From Actinomyces ruminicola (GTDB taxonomy: Bacteria; Actinomycetota; Actinomycetes; Actinomycetales; Actinomycetaceae): a stretch of 64,000 nucleotides of DNA. Location: contig NZ_FNIM01000001.1 in the NCBI RefSeq assembly GCF_900103885.1, forward strand, positions 186,001-250,000, in the 5' to 3' direction. The stretch's first letter is position 1, and the number at the start of each line of letters is the position of its first letter. The translations under genes and the position numbers were made by a program. The notes under the pieces are model-generated. The model was not told the DNA's origin, did not search any database, and saw only the letters and a program-made list of their open reading frames with translations. This document shows, in pieces, positions 9,273 to 17,968 of this stretch.

Positions 9273-10046
9273 TCAGTCGCGGGCAACCACCGTGTTGGAG
9301 GCCTGCGCCCGGGGACGCACGATGAGCGAGTCGATGTTGACGTGCGCGGGCCGCTCCAGCGCCCACACGATGCACTCGGCAATGTCCTCAGCCACCAGTG
9401 GCTCGGCTACGCCCGCGTAGACCGCGGCCGCCCGCTCCCGATCCCCGTGGTACCGGTTCAGGGAGAACTCGGCGGTGGCCACCATTCCCGGGGCGATCTC
9501 AATGACGCGCACGGGCTCCCCCACCAGCTCCAGTCGCAGGGTGTTGGCGATGATCCGCTCGGCGTGCTTGGCGGCCACGTAGCCCCCTCCCCCGGGGTAG
9601 GTGTCGTGCGCGGCGGTGGAGGTCAGGAACACCAGGTCACCGCCCCGCTCGCGCATTTCCGGCAGGAACGCCTGGGTGACGCGCAGCGCCGCCAGGACGT
9701 TGCGCTCGTACATGGTGGCCCACTCCTCGACGCTGCCCTCGGCCACCGGGTCCGCGCCCAGCGCGCCGCCGGCGTTGTTGACGATGGCGTCGAGCGGGCC
9801 CCCGGCCTTGACCTGCGCAGCAAGTCGGTCAACATCGGCGGGCTGCTGCAGGTCGGCGGCAACCCAGGTGCAGCCGGTCTCCTCACTCAGCGCGATCAGG
9901 CGGTCACTGCGCCGGGCGGTGGCGACCACCTCCCAGCCGTGGGCGCGCAGCAGGCGGGCGGTGGCCGCGCCGATGCCGGTGGAGGCCCCGGTGACCAGGG
10001 CACGACGCGGGGAGGTTGCGGACGGGGTGACAGTGACTTGAATCAT
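9273..10046 (-). CDS. Short-chain dehydrogenase/reductase, YdfG-like
   Basis: 257-residue NAD(P)-dependent oxidoreductase. The Rossmann motif TGASTGIG is at residues 19-26, NNAGG follows near residue 95, and the catalytic region reads FLTSTAAHDTYPGGGGYVAAK with Ser, Tyr and Lys in place. The Arg in VVATARRSDR after strand 2 suggests NADP. The closest characterised type by pattern is YdfG (3-hydroxy acid dehydrogenase), but the substrate is unknown. The ATG at 10046 has GGAAG upstream and fits the usual SDR start. It is divergent from proC, with 52 bp between the starts. Confidence 0.85.
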   Translation of the reverse strand: MIQVTVTPSATSPRRALVTGASTGIGAATARLLRAHGWEVVATARRSDRLIALSEETGCTWVAADLQQPADVDRLAAQVKAGGPLDAIVNNAGGALGADPVAEGSVEEWATMYERNVLAALRVTQAFLPEMRERGGDLVFLTSTAAHDTYPGGGGYVAAKHAERIIANTLRLELVGEPVRVIEIAPGMVATAEFSLNRYHGDRERAAAVYAGVAEPLVAEDIAECIVWALERPAHVNIDSLIVRPRAQASNTVVARD

Positions 10047-10098
10047 GCTTCCATTGTCCCCGCGAACAGCGGCCCGGGCAGGCATCTACCCTGGGGGC

Positions 10099-10935
10099 AT
10101 GACGGTCTACGGCTTCATCGGTGCGGGCAACATGGCGGGCGCGATCGTGCGCGGGACCATCGCGGCGGGGACGAGCCCCACCGATGTGCTGCTGACCAGC
10201 GCCCACGACTCGGCCGCCCGCCTGGCACAGGCCACCGGGGCGCGGCACGTGGCCGCGGCCACCGAGCTCGTGGCGGCCAGCGACGTGGTGGTGCTCGCCG
10301 TCAAGCCGCACGTGGTGCCGACGGCGCTCGCCCCGCTCGCAGACGCCCTGCTCGCCCGCCGTCCACTGGTGCTCTCGCTCGCGGCCGGGCTGACCACCGA
10401 GCGCCTGGCCGGAATGCTGCCGCCGGGTGCCCGCGTGGTGCGGGCCATGCCGAATATGGCGGCCTCCGTGGGCCAGTCCATGACCGCCCTGGCTGCGGGC
10501 GCCGCGGCCACGCAGGCGGATCTGGAGGCGGCTCGTTCCCTGATGGGAACCGTGGGCCGCACCCTGGTGCTGGCCGAGCGGGACTTCTCCGCGTTCACCG
10601 CGCTGGCGGGCTCCTCCCCCGCCTTCGTGTTCCAGTTCATCGAGGCACTGGCCCGCGGCGGCGTGGCCGCCGGAATCCCCAAGGCGCAGGCGGTCCAGAT
10701 CGTCACCCAGGCAGTGCTCGGCTCGGCGCTGACCGTGCAGGCCGAGGCGGCGCAAACCGCCCGGGCCGACGCCGCCGGCCGCGGCCGCACCCCCGCCGAC
10801 CTGATCGACGCCGTCTCCTCCCCCGGAGGCACCACGGTGGCCGGGCTGGTGGCGCTGGAACGGGCCGGATTCTCCGCCGCCGTCGTCGACGGCGTGGCGG
10901 CGACCATTGCCCGCGACCAGGCGCTGGGCGCTTAA
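10099..10935 (+). CDS. proC: Pyrroline-5-carboxylate reductase
   Basis: Catalyses the last step of proline synthesis, reducing pyrroline-5-carboxylate with NAD(P)H. 278 residues, a normal length. The N-terminal dinucleotide motif is YGFIGAGNMAGAI (residues 4-16). VVRAMPNMAASVGQ and, near the C-terminus, DAVSSPGGTTVAGL are the family signatures. The ATG at 10099 is preceded by TACCCT-N6, a -10-like hexamer so close that the transcript may be leaderless. Confidence 0.96.
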   Translation: MTVYGFIGAGNMAGAIVRGTIAAGTSPTDVLLTSAHDSAARLAQATGARHVAAATELVAASDVVVLAVKPHVVPTALAPLADALLARRPLVLSLAAGLTTERLAGMLPPGARVVRAMPNMAASVGQSMTALAAGAAATQADLEAARSLMGTVGRTLVLAERDFSAFTALAGSSPAFVFQFIEALARGGVAAGIPKAQAVQIVTQAVLGSALTVQAEAAQTARADAAGRGRTPADLIDAVSSPGGTTVAGLVALERAGFSAAVVDGVAATIARDQALGA

Positions 10936-10980
10936 TCTCTCAGTCATGCGCCGTGCGCGCACCCCCGCGGAGCGGCTAGG

Positions 10981-11075
10981 CTTGCAACGCACCTGTTCCT
11001 GACCGTTACCTTCTGCTGTACCTGTTCCTGACCATCCTGTTCCTGTCCGTCTACCTCCTGACACCTGACCATTCC
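10981..11075 (+). repeat. Degenerate CCTGTTCCTGACC repeats upstream of the polysaccharide locus
   Basis: Between proC and the sugar transferase gene, short related blocks recur: ACCTGTTCCTGACCG, ACCTGTTCCTGACCA, CCTGTTCCTGTCCG, CCTCCTGACACCTGACC and ATTCCTGATC. About five degenerate copies fill roughly 95 bp on the leader side of the polysaccharide operon. They could be regulator sites or slippage products. Confidence 0.6.
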
Positions 11076-11115
11076 TGATCACTGCCCCCGGTGAAGCCAT
11101 TGAAAGGGGAACACC

Positions 11116-11784
11116 ATGGCAAACCAGGCGACCCTGAGCACCTGGAAGCATCCGCAGACCTTTTACGCCCGCTACGGCAAGCGCGCCCTGGACGTGAGCG
11201 CCGCCCTCGCCGTCATGCCGCTCCTGGGCGTGCTTACCGTCGGCGTCGGCGCCGCCATCAAGCTCGACGACGGCGGCCCCGTCTTCTACCGGCAGGAGCG
11301 CTGGGGCCGCCAGGGCCGTCCCTTCCGGATCTTCAAGTTCCGCTCCATGTCGGTGGGCGCCCCGGACATCCGCAACGCCGACTCCTCCTCTGTGGCCTCC
11401 CGCGGCGACGCCCGCGTCACCCGCGTGGGTCGAGTGCTGCGCGCCACCTCGATCGACGAGATCCCCCAGTTCCTCAACGTCCTGAACGGCACCATGAGCC
11501 TGATCGGGCCACGCCCCAACCTGGCCACCAAGCCGCTGGACCGCATGGGGGCCGACGAGCGGCGCCGCCTGACCGTCAGGCCGGGCATCACCGGATACAA
11601 CCAGGCCTTCTACCGCAACTCCACCACCCTGCCCGAGCGCTACGCCGCCGACTGCTACTACGTCGATCACCTCTCCCTCGGCCTGGACGTGCGCATCGTG
11701 CTCAAGACCATCCAGACCGTGCTCACGGGCAAGTCCGTCTACTCCGACGCCAAGGGGAGCGCCGAGCAGCCCTCCCCCGCGTAG
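11116..11784 (+). CDS. Initiating sugar-phosphate transferase (PglC/WcaJ C-terminal type)
   Basis: 222-residue membrane-associated enzyme predicted to transfer a sugar-1-phosphate from a nucleotide sugar to a polyprenyl phosphate, the first committed step of polysaccharide assembly. The bacterial sugar transferase fold is seen: KRALDVSAALAV with a hydrophobic membrane hairpin (about residues 22-47), the KFRSM motif, DEIPQFLNVLNG with its catalytic Asp-Glu, SLIGPRP, and VRPGITGYNQ. It lacks the N-terminal four-helix and Rossmann part of WbaP/WcaJ, so it is the minimal PglC-like form. The ribosome binding site AAAGGGGA precedes the ATG. It is the first gene of the 11116-17311 operon. Confidence 0.92.
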   Translation: MANQATLSTWKHPQTFYARYGKRALDVSAALAVMPLLGVLTVGVGAAIKLDDGGPVFYRQERWGRQGRPFRIFKFRSMSVGAPDIRNADSSSVASRGDARVTRVGRVLRATSIDEIPQFLNVLNGTMSLIGPRPNLATKPLDRMGADERRRLTVRPGITGYNQAFYRNSTTLPERYAADCYYVDHLSLGLDVRIVLKTIQTVLTGKSVYSDAKGSAEQPSPA

Positions 11785-11859
11785 TCCCGCGCGGACCCCG
11801 CGCCTCGGCGGACAAGCCGCCAAGCCCTGCAACCAGCCACCAACAGGAGACTCGAATCC

Positions 11860-14379
11860 ATGCCCTGCCCTGAGACCCCCTCCGCCCCCGCCGCGCACAC
11901 TGACACGGCCTCCCAGTACCATCAGCAGTCCGCCCCCGGCGAGTCCCGCCCCCCGGTACTGATCCTGGGCGGCTCCCCCCTCCAGGTGCCGATGATCCAA
12001 GCGGCCCGCCGCCTGGGCATGCGCACGCTCGTGGTGGACGCCAACCCGGACGTGCCCGGGGCCGCCCTGGCCGACGAGTTCGCCGCCGTCTCCACCACCG
12101 ACGTCGAGGGGCTGCTGGCCCTGACCCGCGACCGTGAGCTGGCCGGGGTCACCTCGGTGGGCACGGACCGGCCGGTGCGGGCCATCGCCGCCGTCGCCCA
12201 GGCGCACGGCCTGCCCGCCGTCTCGCCCGAGACGGCCGCCGCCTGTACCGACAAGGCCCTCATGCTGCAGGCCGTCGCCCGCGCCGGCGTGCCCCACCCG
12301 CGCTTCGCCCTGGCCACCGACCTGGACGAGCTGCGCGCGGCCGTGGCCCAGGTGGGGCTGCCCTGCATCGTCAAGCCGCTGGACTCCTCCGGCTCCCGCG
12401 GCGTGGTGCAGGTCGACACCGAGGCGGACCTGCCCCGGGCACTGAAATACGCCCTGGAGCCCTCCCACGAACCGACCGTCATCGTGGAGGAACTGCTGGT
12501 GGGCCGCGAGATCAGCTGCGAGGTGCTGTGTGTGGACGGCGTCTATCACGTCATCGCCACCACGGACAAGGACACCACTGGCAGCCCCCACTTCATCGAG
12601 ACCGGACACACCCAACCCGCCGACCTGGACGAGGAAACGCTGGCCGCCGCGCACGCCCTGGTGGCCCAGTGCCTGGCCGCCGTGGACATGCACTTCGGTC
12701 CCGCCCACGTGGAGATGATGCTCACCGAGAACGGCCCCGTGCTCATCGAGTTCGGCTCCCGCATGGCCGGTGACTTCGTCTCCTCCCACGTGGTGCCCGG
12801 CTCCACCGGTATCGACTTCATCGGCCTGGTGCTGCGGCAGGCCTGCGGGGAGCAGATCGAGGTGCCGCCCCACTCAGGACGGGCCGCCGCCATCCGCTTC
12901 CTGACCGCGCCCGAGGGCGTGCTGCGCGCCTTCCACGGGGAGGAGGCGGCCCGCGCCGTGCCCGGCGTCGACGCCGTCATCACGCTCGCCGAGCCCGGTG
13001 AGGCGATCACTCCGCTGCATTCCAGCACGGACCGCCTCGGTGTGGTGGTCGCCTCCGGGCCCGACCGCGCCGCCGCCGTCGCCGCCTGTGAGCGGGCCCG
13101 CAGCCTGATCCGCATTGAGGTCGGCCGGGCGCCGTCATCCGCCGCGGCCGAGCCGGCGCCGGCGGAGGGGAGCCTGCCCGCCCGAGGACGTCGCGTCCTG
13201 GTCATCGGCGCCGGGCGCGGTCAGCTCGGGCTGATCCGCGCCATCAAGCGCCTGGGCGCAACCGCCGTCGTCGCCAGTCTGACCGCCGGGCCGCCGCCGG
13301 GCCTGAAGGAGGCCGACGAGGCCATCGACGTGGACCTGCTCGACCCCGACGCGGTGGCCCGGGAGGCCCGCCTGGCCGGCGTCGACGCCGTCGCCACCAG
13401 CTGCCTGGACACCGGCCTGGAGGCGCTGGGCGCGGTGGTGGACGAGCTGGGCCTGCGCGGCCTGACCCGCGCGGCCGCCCGCCTTTGTATGGACAAGCTG
13501 GCCATGAAGCGGCGTCTGGTCGAGCACGGCGTGCCCACCGCCCCGTTCCGGGAGGTCTCATCCCCGGAGGAGCTCGACGCCGCCCTGGAGGCCGTCGGCC
13601 TGCCGGCCATGGTCAAGGCCGCCGACCTGCAGGGCTCGGCCGGCGTGTTCAAGGTGACCTCACCGGCTCAGGCCCGGGCCGCCTTCGACCGGGCACAGTC
13701 CCTGAGCCGCCACGGCACCGTGATCGTCGAGCGCTTCCTGAACGGCACCGAGTTCGGCGCGCAGGCGCTCGTCCACGACGGCGAGATCCTCCACGTGACC
13801 GTCCACGGCGACGACCTGGCCGCCGATGCGCCGATCCCGATCGGCCACCACGTGCCGCTACCGGATGGCCTCCTGGCGTCGCAGGCCCGCGAAGTCACCA
13901 ACGCGGCGGTGGTCGCGCTCGGCCTGGACAACTGCGCCGTCAACATCGACCTGATGGCCTGCGACGGGCAGGTCTACGTGATCGAGCTGACCGGCCGGGC
14001 GGGCGCCAACGGCCTGCCGGAGCTGATGAGCGCCGTACACGGCCTGGACTACTACGAGCTGGTGGCCCGGGAGGCCCTGGACCTGGACGTGCCCGGCGCC
14101 TGGGTGCGGCGCGAGCCCTGGCCTGGCGCGGCCCTGGCCATGATGCTCACCGATCCCGACGCCCACGGCACCGTCGTCGACGTGGCCGTGCCCGCCGACC
14201 TGCCCGAGTGGGCGGTGGACCTGACCCTGTTCCGCGGTCCGGGCGACCGGCTCGACGGCTTCACCTCCTCCAACGACTGCCTGGGCCAGTTGGTGGTGCG
14301 CGGCCAGGACCTGTCGCAGTGCCGGCAGCGAGCCGCGGCCCTGGCCGCCCAGGTGTCCTTCAACCTGCAGGAGGCGTGA
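11860..14379 (+). CDS. Tandem ATP-grasp protein of the polysaccharide locus
   Basis: 839 residues built of two complete ATP-grasp modules, like a carbamoyl-phosphate synthase large chain in plan but without its other domains. Module 1 (about 30-420) starts with a Rossmann-like VLILGGSPLQVPMIQAARR and includes CIVKPLDSSGSRGV, IVEELLVGREISCEV and LIEFGSRMAGD. Module 2 (about 443-835) repeats the plan: RVLVIGAGRGQLGLIRAIK, AMVKAADLQGSAGVF, IVERFLNGTEFGAQ and VIELTGRAGANGLPE. The usual E-x-N-x-R metal motif reads E-F-G-S-R and E-L-T-G-R. Such enzymes join a carboxylate to an amine or thiol using ATP. In this operon, the 4-amino group of the predicted sugar is a candidate acceptor; that is inference. 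RBS AGGAG lies upstream. The stop overlaps the next start by one base (TGATG). Confidence 0.85.
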   Translation: MPCPETPSAPAAHTDTASQYHQQSAPGESRPPVLILGGSPLQVPMIQAARRLGMRTLVVDANPDVPGAALADEFAAVSTTDVEGLLALTRDRELAGVTSVGTDRPVRAIAAVAQAHGLPAVSPETAAACTDKALMLQAVARAGVPHPRFALATDLDELRAAVAQVGLPCIVKPLDSSGSRGVVQVDTEADLPRALKYALEPSHEPTVIVEELLVGREISCEVLCVDGVYHVIATTDKDTTGSPHFIETGHTQPADLDEETLAAAHALVAQCLAAVDMHFGPAHVEMMLTENGPVLIEFGSRMAGDFVSSHVVPGSTGIDFIGLVLRQACGEQIEVPPHSGRAAAIRFLTAPEGVLRAFHGEEAARAVPGVDAVITLAEPGEAITPLHSSTDRLGVVVASGPDRAAAVAACERARSLIRIEVGRAPSSAAAEPAPAEGSLPARGRRVLVIGAGRGQLGLIRAIKRLGATAVVASLTAGPPPGLKEADEAIDVDLLDPDAVAREARLAGVDAVATSCLDTGLEALGAVVDELGLRGLTRAAARLCMDKLAMKRRLVEHGVPTAPFREVSSPEELDAALEAVGLPAMVKAADLQGSAGVFKVTSPAQARAAFDRAQSLSRHGTVIVERFLNGTEFGAQALVHDGEILHVTVHGDDLAADAPIPIGHHVPLPDGLLASQAREVTNAAVVALGLDNCAVNIDLMACDGQVYVIELTGRAGANGLPELMSAVHGLDYYELVAREALDLDVPGAWVRREPWPGAALAMMLTDPDAHGTVVDVAVPADLPEWAVDLTLFRGPGDRLDGFTSSNDCLGQLVVRGQDLSQCRQRAAALAAQVSFNLQEA

Positions 14380-15662
14380 TGAGACGACTTGTCATCCTGG
14401 CCAACGCCTTCCCCTACGGAAACTGGGAACCATTCCTGGCCACCGAGCTGGAGTACCTCACGGGATTCGACCGGGTGGACATCATGTCGCTGTCCGTGCG
14501 GGAGGACCAGCGCGCCAGCGTGCGGCCGCTGCCGGAGGGCATGAGCGCCCACCCGATCCCCTTCCGCTCGCGCCTGTTCTACCTGCTGGGCTCGTTCCGG
14601 GTGCTGGGCGACGCCAACCTGTACCGGGAGCTGGCCGACCTCGCCCGACGGCGTCGGCTGAGTCCCTCTCGACTGGTGACCCTGTTCGTGTTCCTCAGCC
14701 GCGCCCGCCACGAGGCCGCTCAGGTCGGACGCATCCTGGAGGCGGCCGGGGCGGGTCCCGACGACAAGGTGGTCTTCTACTCCTACCGCTTCGCCTACCA
14801 GCCCTACATGGCCGCCCGGCTGCGCCGCCGCTTCCGCCGCGCCGTCTCCGTCGCCCGCGCCCACCGTGCCGACCTGTACGAGGAGCACTCGCCGCGCGGC
14901 TACCTGCCGCTGCGGGCGCAGACCGTGGCCGATCTGGACCGTATCTACCTGGTGGCCGAGCACGGGCTGCGCTACCTGCTGACCGGGCAGCCGCAGGCGG
15001 CGACCAAGGCCACGGTCTCCCGCCTGGGCACCACCGACCACGGCGTCCCCGCCGCGGTGCCGCCGCGCCGGGAGGGGTTGCGAATCGTGTCCTGCTCGAC
15101 GATCGTGCCCGTCAAGCGGCTGGACCTGCTCGTCGACGCGCTCGCCGGCACCTGCCTGCCGATCCGCTGGGACCACTTCGGAGAGGGAGAGCTGCGCGAG
15201 CAGCTGGAGGCGCGGGCGGCGCGACAACTGGGTGACAACGTGACGCTCACCTGGCGGGGCTTTGTGCGCAACGCCGACCTGGTCGAGGAGTACGTGCACT
15301 CCCCCCGCCACCTGCTGGTCAACGTCTCCAGTTCCGAGGGCGTGCCGGTTTCCATCATGGAGGCGCTGTCGACCGGTATCCCGGTGGTGGCCACCGACGT
15401 GGGCGGCACCGGCGAGTTGGTGCACACCGGTGTGAACGGGATCCTGCTGCCCGCCGACCCGACGCCGGAGCAGGTGCGCGCCGCCATTGAGGAGATCGCG
15501 GCCCTGGACGACGGCGCCTACGCCGCGCTGCGCACCGGCGCCCGGCGCACCTGGGAGGAGCGCTGCGATGCGCGCGCCCTGTACACGGGCTTCGCCGCCG
15601 AGCTGGCGGGCTTGTTGGAAGGCGGCGCAAACCGGCTCGGTGTTGAAGAGGGGCGGGCATGA
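14379..15662 (+). CDS. Glycosyltransferase family 4-type (GT-B)
   Basis: 427 residues. The N-terminus RLVILANAFPYGNWEPFLATE resembles the first strand and donor-side loop of GT-B glycosyltransferases. The C-terminal half has the GT4 pattern: IVSCSTIVPVKRLDLLVDAL, a nucleotide-binding Rossmann core, and SSSEGVPVSIMEALSTGIPV with the E-x7-E motif (Glu in SEG and in MEA), then VVATDVGGTGELV. It should extend the lipid-linked repeat unit at the cytoplasmic face. It starts inside the stop of the ATP-grasp gene with GGAGG just upstream, and overlaps the polymerase gene by 4 bp, so the four genes are translationally coupled. The sugar donor cannot be told. Confidence 0.9.
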   Translation: MRRLVILANAFPYGNWEPFLATELEYLTGFDRVDIMSLSVREDQRASVRPLPEGMSAHPIPFRSRLFYLLGSFRVLGDANLYRELADLARRRRLSPSRLVTLFVFLSRARHEAAQVGRILEAAGAGPDDKVVFYSYRFAYQPYMAARLRRRFRRAVSVARAHRADLYEEHSPRGYLPLRAQTVADLDRIYLVAEHGLRYLLTGQPQAATKATVSRLGTTDHGVPAAVPPRREGLRIVSCSTIVPVKRLDLLVDALAGTCLPIRWDHFGEGELREQLEARAARQLGDNVTLTWRGFVRNADLVEEYVHSPRHLLVNVSSSEGVPVSIMEALSTGIPVVATDVGGTGELVHTGVNGILLPADPTPEQVRAAIEEIAALDDGAYAALRTGARRTWEERCDARALYTGFAAELAGLLEGGANRLGVEEGRA

Positions 15663-17311
15663 GCGCTACCGGAGCGGACAGCGGCACCACGGCAGACGGT
15701 GCCACGGCGGACAGGACCACAGTCAGCGGCACCACGACGAGCGGCCGCCGCCGCCGTCGTCGATCCGCCCCCGGCTATCCCTCCCGTCGGCGTCCCGGCA
15801 TCGTGGTCGTCAGCGTCCTGTGCAACCTCGCTCTGCTGGCCCTGGCCCTGGTCACCCAGGCCTCGACCGGCTGGGCCCTGATCCTGTTGCTGTGGCTGAA
15901 CGCGCTGCTGTTCGCCGCCGCCCGCATGGCCAGTCGCACCATCCTGGCGGCCTTCCTGGTGTCCTTCTTCCTGCTCCTGCTGGGGCGCGAGATCACGGTC
16001 GACTTCTTCCACTATGAGTCCAGCCAGGCGCCTCCGGGGCAGACCGAGCACCTGCAACTCTGCCTGGTGGCGAGCCTGCTCGGCATTGTGCTGGGCGCCA
16101 TCGGCATGGAGACCTGGCGCGCATGGAGGCGATGGCTCGTAGTTGGCGACGGCGGCTACGCGGGCGAGGACACCGGCGGCCAGGGCGGTCGAAGCGGCGT
16201 CGTCGGTGATCGCGGTGGCGCCCGGCGGGGTGCCACCGTCCTGGCCGATCCGTCGATCGTGCGCTGCCTGTTCTGGGTGACGCTCGCCCTGTCCCTGGTC
16301 TCGGTGGCGCTGCGGGCCCGCTACGTGCTGGCCAACGGCTATCTGTCCTACTACACGGAGTTCTCCGACCTGGAGGATGCCTCTGGCTCCATGTACGGGC
16401 TGCGCCGCATTGAGATCATGCTGCCGCTGATGCTGACGATCCACCTGGGGCTGTTCCCTCCCAGGCGTCAGGTCACGGCCGCCATCACCGGCTGGTCCGC
16501 CTACCTGCTCCTCAGCCTGCTGACCGGGCAGCGCGGCACCTTCGTGGGCGGCCTGGTCATTGTCCTCGCCTACTGGATTGTGCGCTCCCGCCAGGACCCG
16601 CCAGGCACTTGGCGTATCGGCAGGGCGGGTAGGTTCATCGGCATCGTCTCGGTACCGCTGGTCGCCATCGCCCTGGCGGCCGTGGAGTCGGCACGCGGTG
16701 TGGGCGCGGTCGCCTCCGACACCGCCGGCCGCAACCCGATCCTGCAGCTGCTGTACGGCCAGGGCGTGAGCTCGACAGTCGTGCGCAACGCCTACACCTA
16801 CGCCGATTTCATCCCCAAGGACTGGTACACGGGCGAATTCCTGCACTCCGGACTCCCCGCGCGCCTACTGGGCTACCAGGTCTTCCACGGCAACACCGTG
16901 GAGCACGCCCTGCACGGAGGCTCCTTCACCCACGCCTTCGCCTACACGCTGCTGGGGCCCCAGTACCTCAGCGGGCGCGGCACCGGCAGCTCCTTCATCG
17001 CTGAGCTGTTCTACGACTACGGCTACGCGGGCGTCCTGGTGGGCGGGATGGTCTACGGAGCCGTCTGCATCTGGGCCTGCACCCTGGTCAAGGGGCAGCC
17101 GCTGCGCAACGGCCTGCGCCTGATGATCGTCCCGACCCTGTTGTGGGCGCCGCGCGGCAGCGCAACCGGTTTCCTGAGCACCTGGCTGACACCCTCCGTG
17201 GTGGTGACCCTGGTGGCCGTGACGGTGCTGTCCCTGGCCGCCGCGCTCCTGCGCGAAGCCGGCATCACCAACCGCCGAGATCGGTTGAAGTTACGTGCCC
17301 AAATCGGTTGA
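15659..17311 (+). CDS. Wzy-like polysaccharide polymerase, multi-pass membrane protein
   Basis: 550 residues. A basic disordered N-terminus (about 1-45, with GRRRRRRS) leads into some ten to twelve hydrophobic segments and a large loop around residues 360-460, the layout of O-antigen or capsule polymerases. The motif RRIEIMLPLMLTIHLGLF and the loop segment with YGYAGVLVGGMVYG fit the oligosaccharide repeat unit polymerase group. It overlaps the glycosyltransferase by 4 bp (ATGA). The C-terminus is odd: residues RLKLRAQIG and the stop are encoded by the first unit of the 23-bp tandem repeat that begins at 17281, so the original 3' end may have been replaced. Confidence 0.82.
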   Translation: MSATGADSGTTADGATADRTTVSGTTTSGRRRRRRSAPGYPSRRRPGIVVVSVLCNLALLALALVTQASTGWALILLLWLNALLFAAARMASRTILAAFLVSFFLLLLGREITVDFFHYESSQAPPGQTEHLQLCLVASLLGIVLGAIGMETWRAWRRWLVVGDGGYAGEDTGGQGGRSGVVGDRGGARRGATVLADPSIVRCLFWVTLALSLVSVALRARYVLANGYLSYYTEFSDLEDASGSMYGLRRIEIMLPLMLTIHLGLFPPRRQVTAAITGWSAYLLLSLLTGQRGTFVGGLVIVLAYWIVRSRQDPPGTWRIGRAGRFIGIVSVPLVAIALAAVESARGVGAVASDTAGRNPILQLLYGQGVSSTVVRNAYTYADFIPKDWYTGEFLHSGLPARLLGYQVFHGNTVEHALHGGSFTHAFAYTLLGPQYLSGRGTGSSFIAELFYDYGYAGVLVGGMVYGAVCIWACTLVKGQPLRNGLRLMIVPTLLWAPRGSATGFLSTWLTPSVVVTLVAVTVLSLAAALLREAGITNRRDRLKLRAQIG

Positions 17312-17353
17312 AGTTACGTGCCCAAATCGGTTGAAGTTACGTGCCCAAATCGG
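17281..17353. repeat. Tandem 23-bp repeat, family B left array
   Basis: Three identical, directly adjacent 23-bp units (17281-17303, 17304-17326, 17327-17349), core GAAGTTACGTGCCCAAA, plus the start of a fourth. The first unit forms the end and stop codon of the polymerase gene. A second array with the same core in the opposite orientation is at 17969-18030. A single related unit is at 40658-40680. No spacers lie between units, so it is not a CRISPR array. Confidence 0.9.
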
Positions 17354-17617
17354 TAGATATGGCGGCTGCCGAGTCGCCGTCGGCCAGGCGGCGCCCCACT
17401 TCGGCCATTCTATGAGACCATCCGCATATCGTTGCAATAGCAACGTTTCACTGCACGCCGTGGGGCAGGATGCCGGCGTTTGTCATCGGTTTTGGCAGCC
17501 TGCGCCGTCGTGCCCAGGTCACGTCGCTTGGTGTGCTTGACGGCTTGTGGGCTTCGGTGACGGTTCGTCACTTCCCTCGACGCTTCGGCGGTTGGCATCG
17601 ATGCTTCGGCACTTCCA

Positions 17618-17651
17618 CCGACGGTTCGGCACCTGGCGGCACAACCGTCGG
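17618..17651. repeat. CGACGGTT hairpin, family C copy 1
   Basis: A 9-bp perfect inverted repeat CCGACGGTT ... AACCGTCGG with a 16-nt centre. The surrounding 100 bp carries further CTTCGGC and GGTTCGGCAC half-copies. A matching hairpin with the same arms lies at 33643-33673. Confidence 0.7.
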
Positions 17652-17790
17652 GTCAAGGCGGGAAGCGTCCGCCGGAAGGTACGAGGCGTCGTCGTAAGTG
17701 ATGAATCGTCAGCCCCTGTCGGACCCGGTATCCGCCTGGCCCCTGGCTGGGCCCCTCCCGCGGCGGACCGGGTGCACTGGTTCGCCTCGG

Positions 17791-17893
17791 AGACACGGGT
17801 TCTGCTCGAAGACACGAGTTTTGGAGGTGTGCATGGGTTATGCCCGTGCAGGTCGTCAGGAAGTCGTGTTGGTGGCGTGAACTCGTGTTCATG
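17791..17893. repeat. Palindromic repeat, family A copy 2 (diverged)
   Basis: Core from 17810 to about 17860: ACACGAGTTTTGGAGG on the left, GTTATGCCCGTGCAGG at the centre and AAGTCGTGTTGG on the right. It is flanked outside by GAGACACGGGTT (left) and GAACTCGTGTTC (right). The arms match less well than in copy 1. It lies in the gene-free gap between the polymerase and flippase genes. Confidence 0.75.
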
Positions 17894-17968
17894 ACGGCCC
17901 CGGGCACGCACACCCCCGGCCCCACCGGCGCCCGCCGCCCGTCCAACAGGGGCCGGGCACCACATCAA

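Noticed and set aside
9904-12873. Long minus-strand open frame over proC, the sugar transferase and the ATP-grasp gene
   Set aside because: It is antisense to three well-supported genes and has a repetitive shadow composition.
17281-17353. Possible CRISPR array
   Set aside because: The 23-bp units are directly adjacent, with no spacers, and there are no cas genes.
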